A stretch of 64,000 nt of DNA from Parasponia andersonii (Eukaryota > Streptophyta > Magnoliopsida > Rosales > Cannabaceae), in NCBI GenBank assembly GCA_002914805.1, contig JXTB01000030.1:1059032-1123031 (forward strand), read 5' to 3'. Positions 1-13,324 of this stretch are shown here, piece by piece (position 1 is the first letter of the stretch; every line of letters begins with the position of its first letter). The position numbers were made by a program, and so were the translations under genes. Under the pieces are notes generated by a model that had not been told where the DNA came from, searched no databases, and saw nothing but the letters and a program-made list of their open reading frames with translations.

Positions 1-2035
1 TCACCACCACCCGTCGCAAAAGCTCGCCGCCGAGACAAGGCCGCTACGAGAGCAATGTAGCCGTTCATTGCTCGTATTGCCAGAAAAACGTAAAGCTCAG
101 CTGCGGTTCCGTCGCTCACTGGCGGCGATTCCGACGACGAAAAGTCACGAAATCGGTGGCATTCGAATCCTCTCGTCATGGGCTTTCTCCATGTATATAT
201 ATCACGATCCCATTTTATCTAGTCTGAAAGTTTCCATTTTGAAGTATTTTGAGTTTCGAATTTTAGTTTTCGATCCAACCGTTAGATTTCGTTTTTGTTG
301 TCATTTTTGGAATGTACTCGGAAAATGGAGAAGTTTGATATATATATATATATATATATATTGACTATAATTGGTGATCGGCATGAAAAACCATATCTAA
401 CGGCTTAGATTTTGTTTTATTTTGCGTGATACTGGTCCGTGTCGGCCCGGACCGGAACTGGTCGAATCATATGTCTAATCTAGCTATTTAAGGTACTAGA
501 AGTTCGGTAAAGAGGTTTGTTTATCGATTCGAAGCTCCGTTGAAGAGTTGATTTTTCACAAATGAGCGATCGAGGGCCTGGAATTGAATTCTGACTCTCC
601 GAGCGATCGTTCAACGGCGCCTTAAGGATCCATTGGCGTGATATCACTATTCTAGTAAGGTAGGGGTTCAATTACCAAGTTTTATACTTATTTTGATTTA
701 AAATGTGCATTATGACCTATTTCTTGAAAATGTCAATTTTTCATGGATTTAATGGTTTGATTGGATATTTGATAAATTTGTGAACTGTTGAGATATATTG
801 AATTATTCTGGGATTGGATTGTATGGTTTTTATGCAAGTTTAAAATTTTAGTTTTGGGAAAATACAGCCGTTATGCTGCCCGATTTTCTGTAAATCCCAG
901 AATAATACCAAATGAGTTTTAAAGCATGATTTCTTGATATTCTTGATGTATGGTTATTACACACATTATGATATATTGTACCTACCATAGGATCACATAT
1001 TTGAGTTCAGTTTTAGCATCATGGTATTTAGATCGCTGGCGAGTTGCTGCAGTGCTAGGTGAGAGACCTAGTCCCCTGCGTAGGATTTACTGACATACCT
1101 CTGGGTAGTGTCAGGATGCTGGGTACCTCTGTTATAGAGGTATTACAGGACCGTGATGAGAGGATGAGAGCTCATGTATATACTTACACTTGGTTGATTT
1201 ATTATATGTACAATATGGTGAGTTTGGTTTTGTTTGAAACAGGATTCTGATTTCGGGTTTTGGTTTTAACATGGTTGTGACTTAAATTTTGGTTTTGGAT
1301 TAAATGATTACTTATGATCTTGATTACCTTGTAAACTTATTTTATAACTGGGTTTTGGAAAGGTCTTAACCATGCAAGTTTGAAAAGTTGCATTCATACC
1401 AAAAAGGGTAATTAAAATTCCTACTAAGCTCTCGAGCTTACCCCATTCTTTTTCCCTCCCTTCAGGTGATCACTCATTCGAGTCAGTCGCCTCGATGGTC
1501 AGGCAAGTCGATTGGCTTAGGCTCATGGTCTTATACCTCCTTGAGTTGGTACTTTTTTTTGTCTCACTCTTTCTCAAAGTCTAACTGTTTAGCTAAGTTC
1601 TTTTGAGTTTACTAAGTGAATGTATGAGGATGTATTTATTACTATTTGAGGATTTAGTATGTAAATGGGATCTTATAGTTCCCAATGAGCATATTTTTAA
1701 AGTTTTAAGTATTTAGAATTTGATTTATTCTGTAAACTAAATTTTTGGACTTTTCGACTCAAGATTTACGAACTTCATTTTAATCAACGCTAAAGTTTTT
1801 ATCAAACCGAGTTTTTGTACAAATTAACTATGTTTCATCGAATTTTAATTGACATATCTCTCTTAATAAATTAAACTAAAGATGTGTTCCCTTTTATATA
1901 AAATTTATAACGAGTCAAGAAAAAATAAAATGTCCAAGTACTAGGTTTTTTCCGAATTTTATAAAATTATTTATTTATATTAATTTACACTCAAAAATTA
2001 CTAAAGATCACGGTTTTGGATTTTAGGTCGTGACA
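1..2035 (+). mobile_element. Ty3/Gypsy LTR, 3' part (solo or 3' LTR)
   Basis: This stretch aligns by eye, in the same order, with the LTR at about 60.6-62.74 kb. Both share a block around 'ttttggaat...gaaaatgg', then 'ttgactat', 'ggcatgaaaaa', 'cggctcagatt'-like text, 'atatgtctaa' and 'ttcggta'. It ends in 'ggtcgtgaca' at about 2035 (TG..CA style). No primer-binding site follows, so it is either a solo LTR or the 3' LTR of an element lying to the left of the window. The 5' edge is outside the window. No coding sequence belongs to it. The large LTR (about 2 kb) fits Del/Tekay-like Gypsy elements; that subfamily assignment is inference. Confidence 0.7.
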
Positions 2036-2036
2036 A

Positions 2037-2140
2037 CAAAGTCTTACATGGGAAGATATAATAGTCCTATCATGAGGAGATAACAAGGTCCCAACATGGG
2101 GAGATAATAAACATCCAATATGAGGATACTAGATAATATT
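2037..2140. repeat. Degenerate short tandem repeat
   Basis: About four imperfect copies of a 25-28 bp unit are visible, each with a form of 'catgaggagataataa' preceded by 'tcc' (cores near 2047, 2072, 2094 and 2120). The array begins directly after the LTR end. From 2140 to 2860 I see no gene, only AT-rich sequence. Confidence 0.5.
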
Positions 2141-2867
2141 CACTTCAAGAGTTTTGGCCTATAAACCTTTGTTACTCCAGTCACGTCCATCCACCAGTGT
2201 TTGGGTAGGGAAAGTGATATGGGTTATCGCTCCCGAAAATAAAATATGAAGTTCATGCTTTAAACCAGATAGAACCCTAAAAGGCCATTATCCGAAAAGG
2301 ATTGAAAAAATGGTTTGATGGAGGCCACTGGAATAATCTGCCTTCGCAATCAAGAAAAACTCAAAGAAGAAACACAAGTTAATTGAATTAATTAAAACTA
2401 AGTCGTACAAATTTTCTATACAACAATAATAAATATTGGAATAAAAACGCAATTATTTAAAAGATAAATTAAAGAAAACAAAAACACAAAAGAGGGAGAA
2501 GATTTCACTGAATTTGTACGGATTTTTTTCTTTTCCGTTCTCAATTCTCACAACAATATATATCCTCCTCAACAATCTGAAATATGGAATCAAAGATCTT
2601 TTAATTTTCTCTTGTTTTTTGGTAATTAATTGGTGGTGTTATTCTATTTCCTTTCCACGGTCCATTAACGAGTGTGTGTTTTACGTATCACCCTCTCTCT
2701 CTTCTTTTTCTCCAAATGTACGTGAAAAGATAAGTGTTTTGGCCTTTTGATATAACACTAATGCTCATTTCGGAACTGAGAGAAAAATCAGACAGAGAAA
2801 ATTCAGGCTCCAAACAGGGCTTTGTACTTAAATTGTTAAGAGTGCAGAAATTCATGAATAATAACTA

Positions 2868-3460
2868 CCTTCCAGGTGAGCATTTTATAAATATGCAGTC
2901 TTATCATGAATAACAACTACCTTCCCAAAATTCCTGTGCACCATCAATATGCAGTCTTGTCATGAATTCATCTTTTAACAATCTTCAACGGCGTATATTC
3001 TAAAGTTCCACACGTAGAATTTGAACATGTATTATTCGCATCAAATTGTTTTGCAAGGTGAAAATCAGTCAACATTACTTAGAATCAAGCATGAAGAAAA
3101 ATAGAACATGGAAAGAATCTTGGAGTAGATAATGGTAAATTAAACGTAAAACAGCACACGCATGCGGTACTAAGTTTCATAATCTTACATTACCATCATA
3201 GCATAATTTTAAATCACTATGCATTATGCCATTCTCTTGAAGATGTGAAACATTGGAAACAATCTCAGAGCATAAACATGCGCCAAATCCTCTTTGAAAA
3301 GAAATGTAAAGATTAAACAAACAACTCTCAAAACTGAATCATAATGCATCAAAAATCATATCCAACCAATAAACAACCCTACCTCAACAGGCCTTGGCGA
3401 TAAAATTGAAATAAAAAGTGCCCACAATTGATGAAATCTAGCACAAGGTACAATTTATAT
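2868..3460 (-). pseudogene. Ribosomal S6 kinase (S6K, AGC kinase) pseudogene fragment
   Basis: Read on the minus strand, consecutive pieces match the catalytic core of plant S6K in order. Around 3460-3383 is YKLYLVLDFINCGH...YRQGL, ending at an intact AG|GTAGGG splice donor. Around 3298-3183 is EDLAHVYA, a frame slip, then EIVSNVSHLQENGIMHSDLK. Around 3058-2960 is LAKQFDANNTCSNSTCGTLEY, and around 2891-2871 is YKMLTWK. In the S6K family the corresponding text is LYLVLDFINGGH, HRDLKPEN, DFGLAKEF, MCGTTEY and LYEMLTGK. The catalytic HRD has become HSD, the DFG segment is lost after a stop, and further stops and a small duplication (the GGAAGGTAGTT.. unit occurs twice near 2868-2930) are present. 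Introns are retained, so it is not a processed copy. I found no N-terminal or C-terminal kinase parts. It acts as dead sequence. Confidence 0.8.
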
Positions 3461-4450
3461 TTGGTAAAAATTTCTTTAGATAATCACCATAATAGGAGAC
3501 CATAACAAAGTAAGCACCACATTCACCGCAGCCAAGCTTTGTTTCCGTCAAACCATTATCTATATTACCAAAATAAATTAATCAAGACAATCAAAATCTT
3601 TTACAATTCACCAAGATATAGCAAAATAAATCGAAATAGAAAAAGCACTGATTATGGAAGATGAAGATGACAGATATATAGAAGTACCACCACCGCCATA
3701 GTCACCAAAAATCATGGAACCAACGAAAAAAAATAACAAAAATAACGAAACGGCGTTCTTAGACTACAAGAAGCAAACGGATTTTTTTCTTTCACATGCA
3801 TTGTTTAAGACAGCAAAGATTCACATATCCCAACTTGCTTACTTGCATACATATACTATATATATGACATGTATATACCTATATATATTTATGTATAGCT
3901 ATTCAAAAATACGAAAGGTCAAGTTGTTTAGAGAGAGAGAATACTAATAGCCGTGAACCATCGGCGGCACCACCACCACCACCACCACCATTACGCGGTT
4001 CCATGACAGCAGTAATTGCTTTCCATACTTCTCCATTTCCAAGCACACACGCAGCAGTTAATAACCACCCCTTCTCTGACTATATTCAATACTCATAGGA
4101 TAACATTTCCAGTTTAAAAAACTTGTTTCTTTACCACTTCTAATTCACCATCCAATATTTAAAATTCTTATACGACCATTTTTCTAATTCATCATCCTTG
4201 TTACATGACGGCTTGGACCACCCCTTTCTATTACTACTACCTGACATTTTGTTTTTTCTTTTTTCTTTTGAGTTTTTAGAGTTTTTCGTATCTATGATCT
4301 CTGATTTTTTATTTATTTTTTTAAAAAATGGTTTCTATCTCATCATAATATCAATTTTTGGGGTTTTTATTTTCAACTTTTGGTTCTGGAGATTGATTTG
4401 ATCTTGTTTGGTACGGTGATTGTTGGTTAATCCGGTTTTCTCGAATTTTT
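3461..4450. other. Intergenic, no gene recognised; GCC/CCA microsatellite
   Basis: The stretch is AT-rich with a (CCA)n run at about 3966-3990. On the minus strand the run would read as Met-Glu-Pro-Arg-Asn followed by Gly repeats, starting near 4002, but no homologous continuation is visible, so I do not call a gene. Confidence 0.4.
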
Positions 4451-6397
4451 GAGTGAACTTACTTAGGCCTCCTTGTTGCCTGCCTCATTGAAATTATCGG
4501 AGCAATTAAATAAATACGAAAGTTAAGTGCGTAGCAAAATTATATGATAGTTTTATCATTTAATTTTTTTTCTATTACATTATCAAATTATTATCTACTA
4601 CATGACACTAGGGTATTTCATCCTTTTCAAGAATTACTCTGACTTTAATTTTTCAGGAAAAAAAAAATGTCCAATTTTTAGTTGAAGGGAAGCAAAGAGG
4701 TTATTTTCACGAGACCTTTTTTTTTCTTTTTTTTTTTGTCTAAAGAAATTACAAAAAGAATCCTCTAACTGCTAATAGTTTTCACTTTTGACCGATATCA
4801 TAAAATTGTTCAAGACGATAACTAGTTTAACCCATTATAGGCCCATTTGGTTGAATCATTCGTACCCATTTTCATTCTCAATTGCATTCCAATGATTGTT
4901 CAACAATTTTACATTTTATGTCCCATTTTTATTTATATATTTATTTTTACCTATTAGAATGCCCATTTAGTCTAGATTATAGAATACGGGTCATCTTGGA
5001 CCTAGGGGCACTCCACTTTTGGAAATGTTAATTTTAACCTAATTATTTGTTAAAATATTTAATTATGTCTCCCATTTGCCTACCTTAAAATTTAATAATT
5101 TAAAATTTAACAGGATATCTCATTAAAAGAATTTAATTATACCCTTTATTTGTCCCATTAGATTTTATGATTTTTAAACTTTACTTCTATTATTTTTAAA
5201 TACTTAATTATTCCCACATTTTTATGAATAATTTCTCTTAAATCCTCACTTTAAATGGTCTTTTTAATCATATCTTAGTCCATATTGACTTTGTGTGTTT
5301 TAAAATTACTATTCTAGATTGCCCTAACTATATTATTCAATTACAAATCCATTTGAAGAAATTGAAGAAAAAAAATTAAATAAAAACCAAAAAAGAGGGG
5401 AAAAAACTAAATTTAGTATTAAATTTTGCCTCCCCTGAACAATCTCTTTAATTTCTTGCCTTTGACAAACTCTTGCGGCCAAATGCTTTGTATTCATCTT
5501 GCATGCCATTAATGCACAACTGAATTAATTGTTCCTCTAGAATCATTTGTTTGTAATCTAATGCCCTTTTTTTGAATCTATTCACATAAGTTCTGAGTGA
5601 TTCATTTTTTCCTTAGGTTTAAAAAAGTTAATAAAATATTTATTAAAAAAAAGAGTTATATTTCACAAAATGATCAAGAAAAAAGAATAAGTTTTTTTTT
5701 TCCAAATTAAAAGGATAAAGAGTTATACAAAAATAAAGTCGTTGTCTGAAATTGGGGAAAAAGAAAAATAATAAAAACAAAGAGAAAATAAAAACACAAG
5801 AAAAAATTTAAAATCTTATGCAAAATAAAATAAAATATTTGTCAATACTTGCATTTTAGATGATGATAAAAGGGCGGTGGACAACCTGCTTTTATCTTTT
5901 ACAAAGTATGTAACAAAAAATACAGAGACAAGAAATGAAAGTAAGACCAAGAAAAAGAAGAACAAAGTTAATTATAACATTATAAAGAGAAAAATTAACG
6001 AGAAAAAAAAAACAATGAATGGTTTCCCAAAATAAAAGGAGGAAGATATTTTCAAAAAATTTAAGCCTTGGTCCAAAATTGCGAAATCACAAATGAAAGA
6101 GAGAGAGAGAAAGACAATACAGAACATTCTCAAAAATTACAAAATTAAATAAAAAGAGAAACTTTTAATAAAAAATATTTAAAAAGGGAGTTATCTGTTA
6201 CAAAATGACCACAAAAATATTTTCTTCAAAATAAAAAACAGAAAAATATTTTTGAAAAAGAAATTCATTGTACAAAAAGAAAGACCCAAAAAAAAAAATG
6301 AAAAACTTAACTAAAACATTTTTCTGAAAGGGAGAAAAATATTTTACAAAATGACAAAACAAAAACAATGAATGCTTTTTTAAACTGTAAAAAATTA
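4451..6397. other. AT-rich gene-free stretch with A-rich degenerate repeats
   Basis: No coding sequence is recognisable. From about 5620 to 6360 one strand is strongly A-rich, and a loose unit recurs three times: 'aatattta...aaagggagttat...acaaaatga' near 5635-5675, 6170-6215 and 6310-6355. A 'gcccatttggttgaatcatt' motif near 4850 resembles a hAT/Harbinger terminus, but no partner end was found. Confidence 0.4.
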
Positions 6398-6752
6398 TCT
6401 TGAGGTTTGGATATTCTGCAATTTAAATCATGAATTTTGAACTCTACAAAATAATACTATGAGATTAAGAATTTCTGAAAATTAATATCTTTAGTTGATT
6501 TTTTGAAAAACTTTATTTACTAAAAGACAATAATATCATCAAAATTAAGGAGAATAATAAGGATCAATCAAATTTTAATAGAGGGATATTATTATTTTTT
6601 TAGTTACTAAAATTGGTTCAAATGTCAGTCCAATATATTAATTTTCAGAAATTCTTAATCTTAGAATGTTATTTTACAGAGTCTAAATTTTAAGATTTAA
6701 ATTGCAGAACACTCAAACTTGAGGATAATTTTTTGCAATTCATCTTTTTTAA
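6398..6752. mobile_element. MITE with ~110 bp terminal inverted repeats (copy 1)
   Basis: The left end (aaaaattatcttgaggtttg...ctgcaatttaaat...ttctgaaaattaatat) is the reverse complement, with mismatches, of the right end (atattaattttcagaaattcttaat...atttaaattgcagaacac...ttgcaattcatc). The arms are about 110 bp and the loop about 130 bp. It has no coding capacity. Related copies lie at 44.6-44.9 kb and 45.75-46.1 kb. The end consensus GGGTGAATTGCAAAA suggests a non-autonomous, possibly Mutator-like element; the superfamily is inference. I could not fix a target duplication. Confidence 0.7.
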
Positions 6753-6958
6753 AAAATATATGTTTTACAAAGAAAAGCATTTGTCCAAAATAAATAAATA
6801 AATAAAGAGAGAAAAAAGTATTTATAGAGAATGACCTTCTGTTTGGATATAACTTATTAGTAATTGGTGGTTTAGGTGCAACCCCCCCAAAAAAAAGTCT
6901 TGTTTAAAGAATGAGCAGGCAAGTTGATGAATCAACTGAATGCAATTTTATTAGTCAG

Positions 6959-7026
6959 TAATAAGTTAAGTTGGTTAGTTATTGCAACTTAATTAAAAAG
7001 TAATAAGTTAAGTTGGTTAGTTATTG
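6959..7026. repeat. 26-bp direct repeat
   Basis: The 26-base unit beginning 'taataagttaagttggtt' occurs at 6959-6984 and again at 7001-7026, separated by 16 bases. The surrounding 6760-7760 is AT-rich and shows no gene. Confidence 0.7.
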
Positions 7027-7774
7027 GTTTATGTTAATCCATGCTTAAAAGTATCCTACTATCCTTTTTTATTATTGTATTATTTAATGTTATATTCTAC
7101 TAAATGCTAAATAATTTGTAAAATTAAATGGGTAAAATTAATTTAAGAATAAGGGATATTATATGGATATTATAGGTGTTAAAGTATAAAGCTAGAAAAA
7201 TCCTAAATCTAAAGGTTTTTAAAGGGGTTAAAAGAAGAATTACAATAGGGCGATCAGTAACCAAAAAGTAATGTGCTTATATGGGCACAAGCCTCATATC
7301 ACTATTTTCCTTCTTTTTTTTGGTCAATGTGGACTAAATTTTTTCCATCTTTTATTTAATAAACCAAACTTCCAACATATCCATCACGGTTGACTCATTA
7401 ACAATGTGATGACTTTTTGAGACCTTGAAGTTTTCAATTAGTGGAGTTGTTTTTACGCTATCTCTCTAGACCTGCTGGCATTAGCTTGAGGCAAAGTTAG
7501 ATTTAATTTAAACTCCTATTTGAGGCCAAAATATGCAAGAAATAAGTGCATGTGTTAAGAGTTTAAATTTGTACCAAAGTAGGATCCCACATATAATTGC
7601 TAATAAATAAAAGGAGAAACTAATTGAGTTCTCTCTGAGATAAGAGCCTTGATAGAAATATTAATAACACTTTTGGGGTGGGTGTTTAGTCCGTTATATT
7701 TCCTTTCTTTGTTTCTTTCTTCTTTTTTTTTTTTTTTTTGGTCGGTATTCTTTCATCTGGGATATGTATGGATC

Positions 7775-8292
7775 TGTTAGGGAATAATCTCCCTAATAGA
7801 CACACAATAGTGAAAGTGATAGAATAAATGTAAAAAATAATGCCGAAATAAAATAAATAAGACATACAAATTAGCGTGGTTCACCAAATTGGCTACGTTC
7901 AATGAGTTGCTATTGATTTTCACTATTGGGAGAAAAATAACCTTTACAAGTGTTTCCACTCAATACTCTCAACTCACACCCCAGACCCCGAATACCCCAA
8001 AGAGAGAAACTGTATTTTTCTCTAATTCTTAGGAATAAAATCTCTCTATTTTACTCTCACTATACTTGGTGTTTTTCACTTCTTTGGGATGATAAATAAT
8101 GAGAGATGGACCCTATTTATAGTTGAGGCTCCTCCAAACTTTACACATTTTCGTCTCAAAATTTCCTAATATACCACATTTATCACACACGGTTTGTACA
8201 CGTTTTATTTTTCTTTTCTTTTACCATGTATGATATACAAACTGTGTTTTGCATACACGGTTAATACACTGAGCATTTAATACTCACTAACA
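7775..8292 (-). repeat. Copia 3' LTR
   Basis: It begins 'tgttagggaataatct' and ends 'ctcactaaca', and pairs with 12293-12812 across its whole length. It holds a TATTTATAG-like promoter motif near 8114. By orientation it is the 3' LTR. Confidence 0.93.
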
Positions 8293-11200
8293 ATCTCCTA
8301 CTTGAAGACTTGATTCCAATCATTTCTTCACATTCGATCAATGCAGCAGATCATCTCTCTTTTTCATGCTTGCAAGCCAACTGAAGCTGAACACAGCTTC
8401 AGTTTGTCAATGGTCACCATCTTAGTTAACACATCCGCTGGGTTCTTGCTTCTTGGAACCTTCTCTAATACTAAGACTCCATCTTCCAAAGCTGAGTGTA
8501 TGAAGTGATACCTAACCTGTATATGCTTTGTCCGAGCATGATACACAGGGTTCATCGCAAGATGAATAGCACTTTGACTATCACAATGCAAAGTGTTCTT
8601 CCCATAATTATGACCCAGTTCCTCCAAGAAGCTTGGCAACCAAATCAACTCCTTGCTTGCTTCTGTCACAGCAACATACTCTGCTTCAGTAGTAGATGGA
8701 GTGATAATCTTTTGTAGCTTTGAAACCCAGCTAACAGCTGTACCACCTAATGTAAATACATATCCAGTAGTACTCTTCCTGCCGTCTACATCACCAGCCA
8801 TGTCAACATCTACATAGCCTTATAAATCTAGATTTGACTTTCTAAAGCACAAGGCCATGTTGCTGGTACCTCTCAAGTACCTAAGAATCCACTTTACTGC
8901 TTCCCAGTGCTGTTTTCCTGGATTGCTCATGTATCGACTCACAACTCCCACTGCATGTGCTATATCCGGTCTTGTACACATCATGGCATACATAAGGCTG
9001 TTAATAGCAGAAGAATATGGCACCTTGGCCATCTGAACTCATTCTTGCTCTGTTGAGGGTGACTGCTCCTTGGTTAGTTTGAAGTGACTAGCCAAAGGAG
9101 TACTTACAGGCTTTGTATTATCCATGTTGAATCTGCTAAGTACCTTCTTCACATACTCCTCCTGAGATAGCTTCAAACTCCCTTTCACCCTGTCTCTAGA
9201 AATCCGCATCCCAAGGATTTGCTTTGCAGCTCCTAAATCCTTCATAGAAAACTCCATTGACAATTCTTTCTTGAGCTTATCGATTTCCTCCATATTAGCT
9301 CCAGCAATTAACATATCATCTACATATAAAAGTATAATAATATAGGAATTGTCAAATCTCTTCACATAACAGCAATGATCTGCCTGGCACCGTAAGTAAC
9401 CATTGTTACTCATAAATATATCAAACTTCTTGTACCACTGTCTTGGAGCCTGTCTCAAGCCATACAGTCTTTTCTGAAGTTTGCACACCATTTTCTCTTT
9501 CCCTTGTACTTCAAAACCTTGTGCTTCATGTAACTTTCTTCTTCCAGGTCACTATGAAGAAATGTCATCTTGACATCTAATTACTCTAGATGCAAGTCTT
9601 CTTTAGCCACCAACCCAAGTATTGTTCTGATAGTGGTCAATTTGACCACTGGAGAGAAAATCTCGGTGTAGTCGATGCCTTCCTTCTATTGAAAGCCTTT
9701 GACAATAAGTCTTACTTTGTATCACTTGCTACCATCATGTTCTTCCTTTATTCGGTACACCTATTTGCTGTGTAATGCCTTCTTTCCTTCTGGTAGTTTG
9801 GCCAGTTCCTATGTCTGATTGGACGCCAGTGACTCCATCTTATCTTTCATGGCTAACTCCCACTTGATTGACTCATCATTTTGCACCGCTTCTTCATAAG
9901 TCTCTGGCTCGCCTTTATCAGTCAACAGAATGTAATGCAGTGGTGGGGAATATCTCTGAGGAGGTCGAATTATTCTGGAAGATCTTCTGAGTTCACCCAC
10001 TGGGGTCTGTGGGTCTGCTGCTGGTGCTACAGCTTCTTGATCTTTTTCGCCATCATTAATCTTCATTTCATCTGTTGGGATCTCATTCAATGGTATTACC
10101 CTAACCTTTTTAACTTCAGGACATACATTATTAGCTCCGGTGTCTAATCTGTCCTTGTACATCATCTCCTCGTTGAATATGACATCCCTACTTCTGATGA
10201 TCTTTCGATTTTGGTCATCCCAGAAACAATAACCAAACTTAGCATCACCATAACCAATAAAGAAAAATTTTTTAGACTTGGGATCAAGTTTACTTCTATT
10301 GGCAGGGTCTATATGAACATAAGATAGACAGCCAAATATTTTCAGGAAAGAAAGATTTACCTATTTACCGCTCCAAACCTCCTCTGGTATTCTGCAATCC
10401 AATGGTACTGACGGCCTTCTATTGATAAGATATGCAGTAGTGTTAACTGCATCGGCCCAGAATGTCTTTGGCAACCTCGCGTGCAATCTCATGCTCCTTA
10501 CACGTTCATTCAGGGTTCTGTCATTCTTTCAGCAACACTATTCTGTTAAGATTTCCCTGGAATGGTTTTCTCGAACTTGATCCCATTAATAGTACAATAT
10601 TTCTTGAAATCATCATCATCATATTCTCCCCCATTATCAGACCGCAAGCATTTTACTTTCAGATTAGTTTCGTTCTCAACCATGGCTTTCCACTTTTTAA
10701 ATGTATTGTAAACATCAGATTTATTTTTCAGAAAATAAACCTATACCTTTCTGCTCGAATCGTCAATGAATGTCACATAGTATCTTGAGCCTCTAAGGGA
10801 TGTCATAGGAGATGGGCCCCACACGTCTATATGAACCAGCTCCAATTTTGCTACCTTCGGTTCTCTTCCGCCTTTTGAAAAGCTTACCCTCTTTTGGTTG
10901 CCAAAGATACAGCTTTCACACATGCTATGCTCAACTGACTTCAGCTCTGATAGCTTTCCTTTTGACAACATTATCTTCATTCCCTTTTCGCTCATATGCC
11001 CAATGCTACAGTACCATAGACTTGATCAATACTAGCAGTGACAGTCACCAATGAATATCTACAACTGGAAGTTATGTAGAGAGTTCCAATTTTGTTTCCT
11101 CGAGCAACAACCATGGCTCCTTTGCTAACCTTCCACGAGCCACTAGTAAAGGTCACATTATGTCCTTCCTCGTCAAGTTGTCCCACTGATATAAGGTTTC

Positions 11201-12292
11201 GTATCAATCTAGGTATATGCCTTACTTTCTGGATTTTCCACACTAATCCGTTTAACATCTTCAGACAGATATCACCCATACCAACAATATCCAAAGGTTC
11301 TCCATCGGCTAGATAAACCTTTCCGTAATTTCCAGCGACATAATTCTCTAGTACATCACGGTGTGCAGTGGTATAAAACAAAGCTCCATAGTCTAAGACC
11401 CAAGAGTCGATTGGATTATCTACAGATAATAGTAAAGCGTCTTGTACCTCATCAGTCACGACATTCGCATCATTTCTGCTATCATCTTTCCTTGGTGCTC
11501 TGCAATTCTTTTTTATGTGGCCAGTCTTGCCACAATTCCAGCTTTCTGGTCTTCTTCCAGATCTGGACTTGTCTCTACTATTCCTTGACTTGGACCTACC
11601 ACGACCCCGATTAGAATTCTTCTCACTGTTCCTGCCCCTGTTCTTGAGATTTAGGGTAGAACTCGATGATGCGCCTTCACCCGAATCAATTCGGTGAACT
11701 TCTTCCGCCAAAATTCGGTCTCTAACATCATTGAATTTCAACTTTCCTTTACCTACAGAATTGCTAACCGCAGCCCTCATTGGTTCCCAACTGTTTGGTA
11801 GAGACGCCAGAAGAATTAGAGCACGAACTTCATCGTCGAAATTAATTTCGACAGACGTCAACTGAGAAACGATTGTGTTGAACTCATTTATATGTGTTGC
11901 AACTGAAGCACCTTCTCCCATTTTTAAACAAAACAACTTTTTCATCAAATGTACCTTGTTAGTTTCCGATGGCTTCTTATACATGTCTGACAGGATGCTC
12001 ATCATCTCTGCTATAGTTTTTGCCTCCGCCATATTATGAGCAATAATCTTTGTTAGCTTTAATCGGATTATGCCTAACACTTGTCGATCAAGAAGTTGCC
12101 AGTCGTCGTCCTCCATCTTCTCTGGTTTCTTCCCTGATAGAGGCTGATACAATTTTTTACTATGTAGATAATCATTGATCTGCAATCTCCAGTACGAGAA
12201 GTCTGTATCGTCGAACTTGTCAATTCAAGGTCTTGATCCTTCACCTCCGGCCATCGCCCCACTAAAATATCGAACGAAGCTCTGATACCAGT

Positions 12293-12812
12293 TGTTAGGG
12301 AATAATCTCCCTAATAAACACATAATAGTGGAAGCGAGAGAATAAATGTGAAAAATAATGTCGAAATAAAATAAACAGAACATACAAATTAGCGTGGTTC
12401 ACCAAATTGGCTACGTCCACGGAGCTGCTATTGATTTTCACTATTGGGAGGAAAATAACTTTTACAAGTGTTTCCACTCAATACTCTCAACTCACACCCC
12501 AGACCCCGAATATACCCAAGAGAGAAACTGTTTTTTTCTCTAACTCTTAAGAATAAAATCTCTCTATTTTACTCTCACTATGCTTGGTGTTTCTCACTTC
12601 TCTGGGATGATAAACAATGAGAGATGAGAACCTTATTTATAGTTGAGCTCCTCCAAACTTTACACATTTTCCTCTCAAAGTTTCCTAATATACCACACTT
12701 ATCACACACAGTTTGTACACGTTTTATTTTTCTTTTCTTTTACCGTGTATGATATGCAAACTGTGTTTTGCATATCATGGTTAATACACTGAGCATTTAA
12801 TGCTCACTAACA
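12293..12812 (-). repeat. Copia 5' LTR
   Basis: It matches 7775-8292 with about 92% identity by hand count. The primer-binding site lies immediately inside it (complement of 'gctctgataccagt' at 12279-12292), which fixes the element's orientation as minus. It is followed by the GGATC target duplication. Confidence 0.93.
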
Positions 12813-13324
12813 GGATCCTGATGAGATTACTCGTTTGTATCAGAGGCTTATGACAATAAGGATGGCCCCTTTTGGAGAAGCTTTATGAACATGGCAAATA
12901 GAAGATGTATCTTTGTTTGATCGAGAAGGTTTTTGGGAAGAAGATTGTCAATAAAGATGGGTTTGAAGATATGCTTTGAACTTTCTAGTGATTCTCACAG
13001 GCTTCCTGTAAAAGTTTTTGGCAGTGGTCCATGGAACTTTAGCAACCAGTTGATTTTTCTACTAAAACTCAAAGGGATCAGTGATATTTCTAATATGAAT
13101 TTTTCATTAGTCCCACTCTAGGTGCAGGTCCATAACATCTCTTTATTATATTTCAATGAGAGATGCTCATTTCTTGGATAAGTTCATCGGGCTTGTGTTG
13201 GATGTCGACATTGATGGACAAATTATGTCAGTTAGGGTTATTGTGGATGTTTCAAAAAGTGTGAGATTCGATATTTTTTGAATGAGGTGATGAATGATAT
13301 TTTTTTATGTTACAATACAAATAT

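Larger units (their letters stand above)
7775..12812 (-). mobile_element. Ty1/Copia LTR retrotransposon, near full length, degraded
   Basis: A structurally complete element, 5.04 kb, lies on the minus strand, bounded by two ~519 bp LTRs (TG..CA) and a 5-bp target duplication GGATC (7770-7774 and 12813-12817). A primer-binding site TGGTATCAGAGC (initiator Met tRNA) lies just inside the 12293-12812 LTR, which is therefore the 5' LTR. A purine tract lies beside the other LTR at about 8293-8304. Parts in order on the minus strand: gag with a zinc knuckle (about 12260-11480), protease-like segment (about 11420-11300), GAG-pre-integrase and integrase (about 11100-9810), reverse transcriptase with LYVDDML (about 9490-9040), RNase H (about 9030-8364). 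The pol is broken, with roughly half a dozen breaks judged from the number of separate open frames. I count about 40 differences between the LTRs (about 8%), which suggests a few million years at commonly used plant rates (inference). It is inserted four bases after the first A of the LINE-type ORF1 start. Confidence 0.93.

Noticed and set aside
3940-4002. Minus-strand Met-Glu-Pro-Arg-Asn-Gly(n) start-like frame
   Set aside because: The run is a CCA microsatellite and no homologous protein continues from it.
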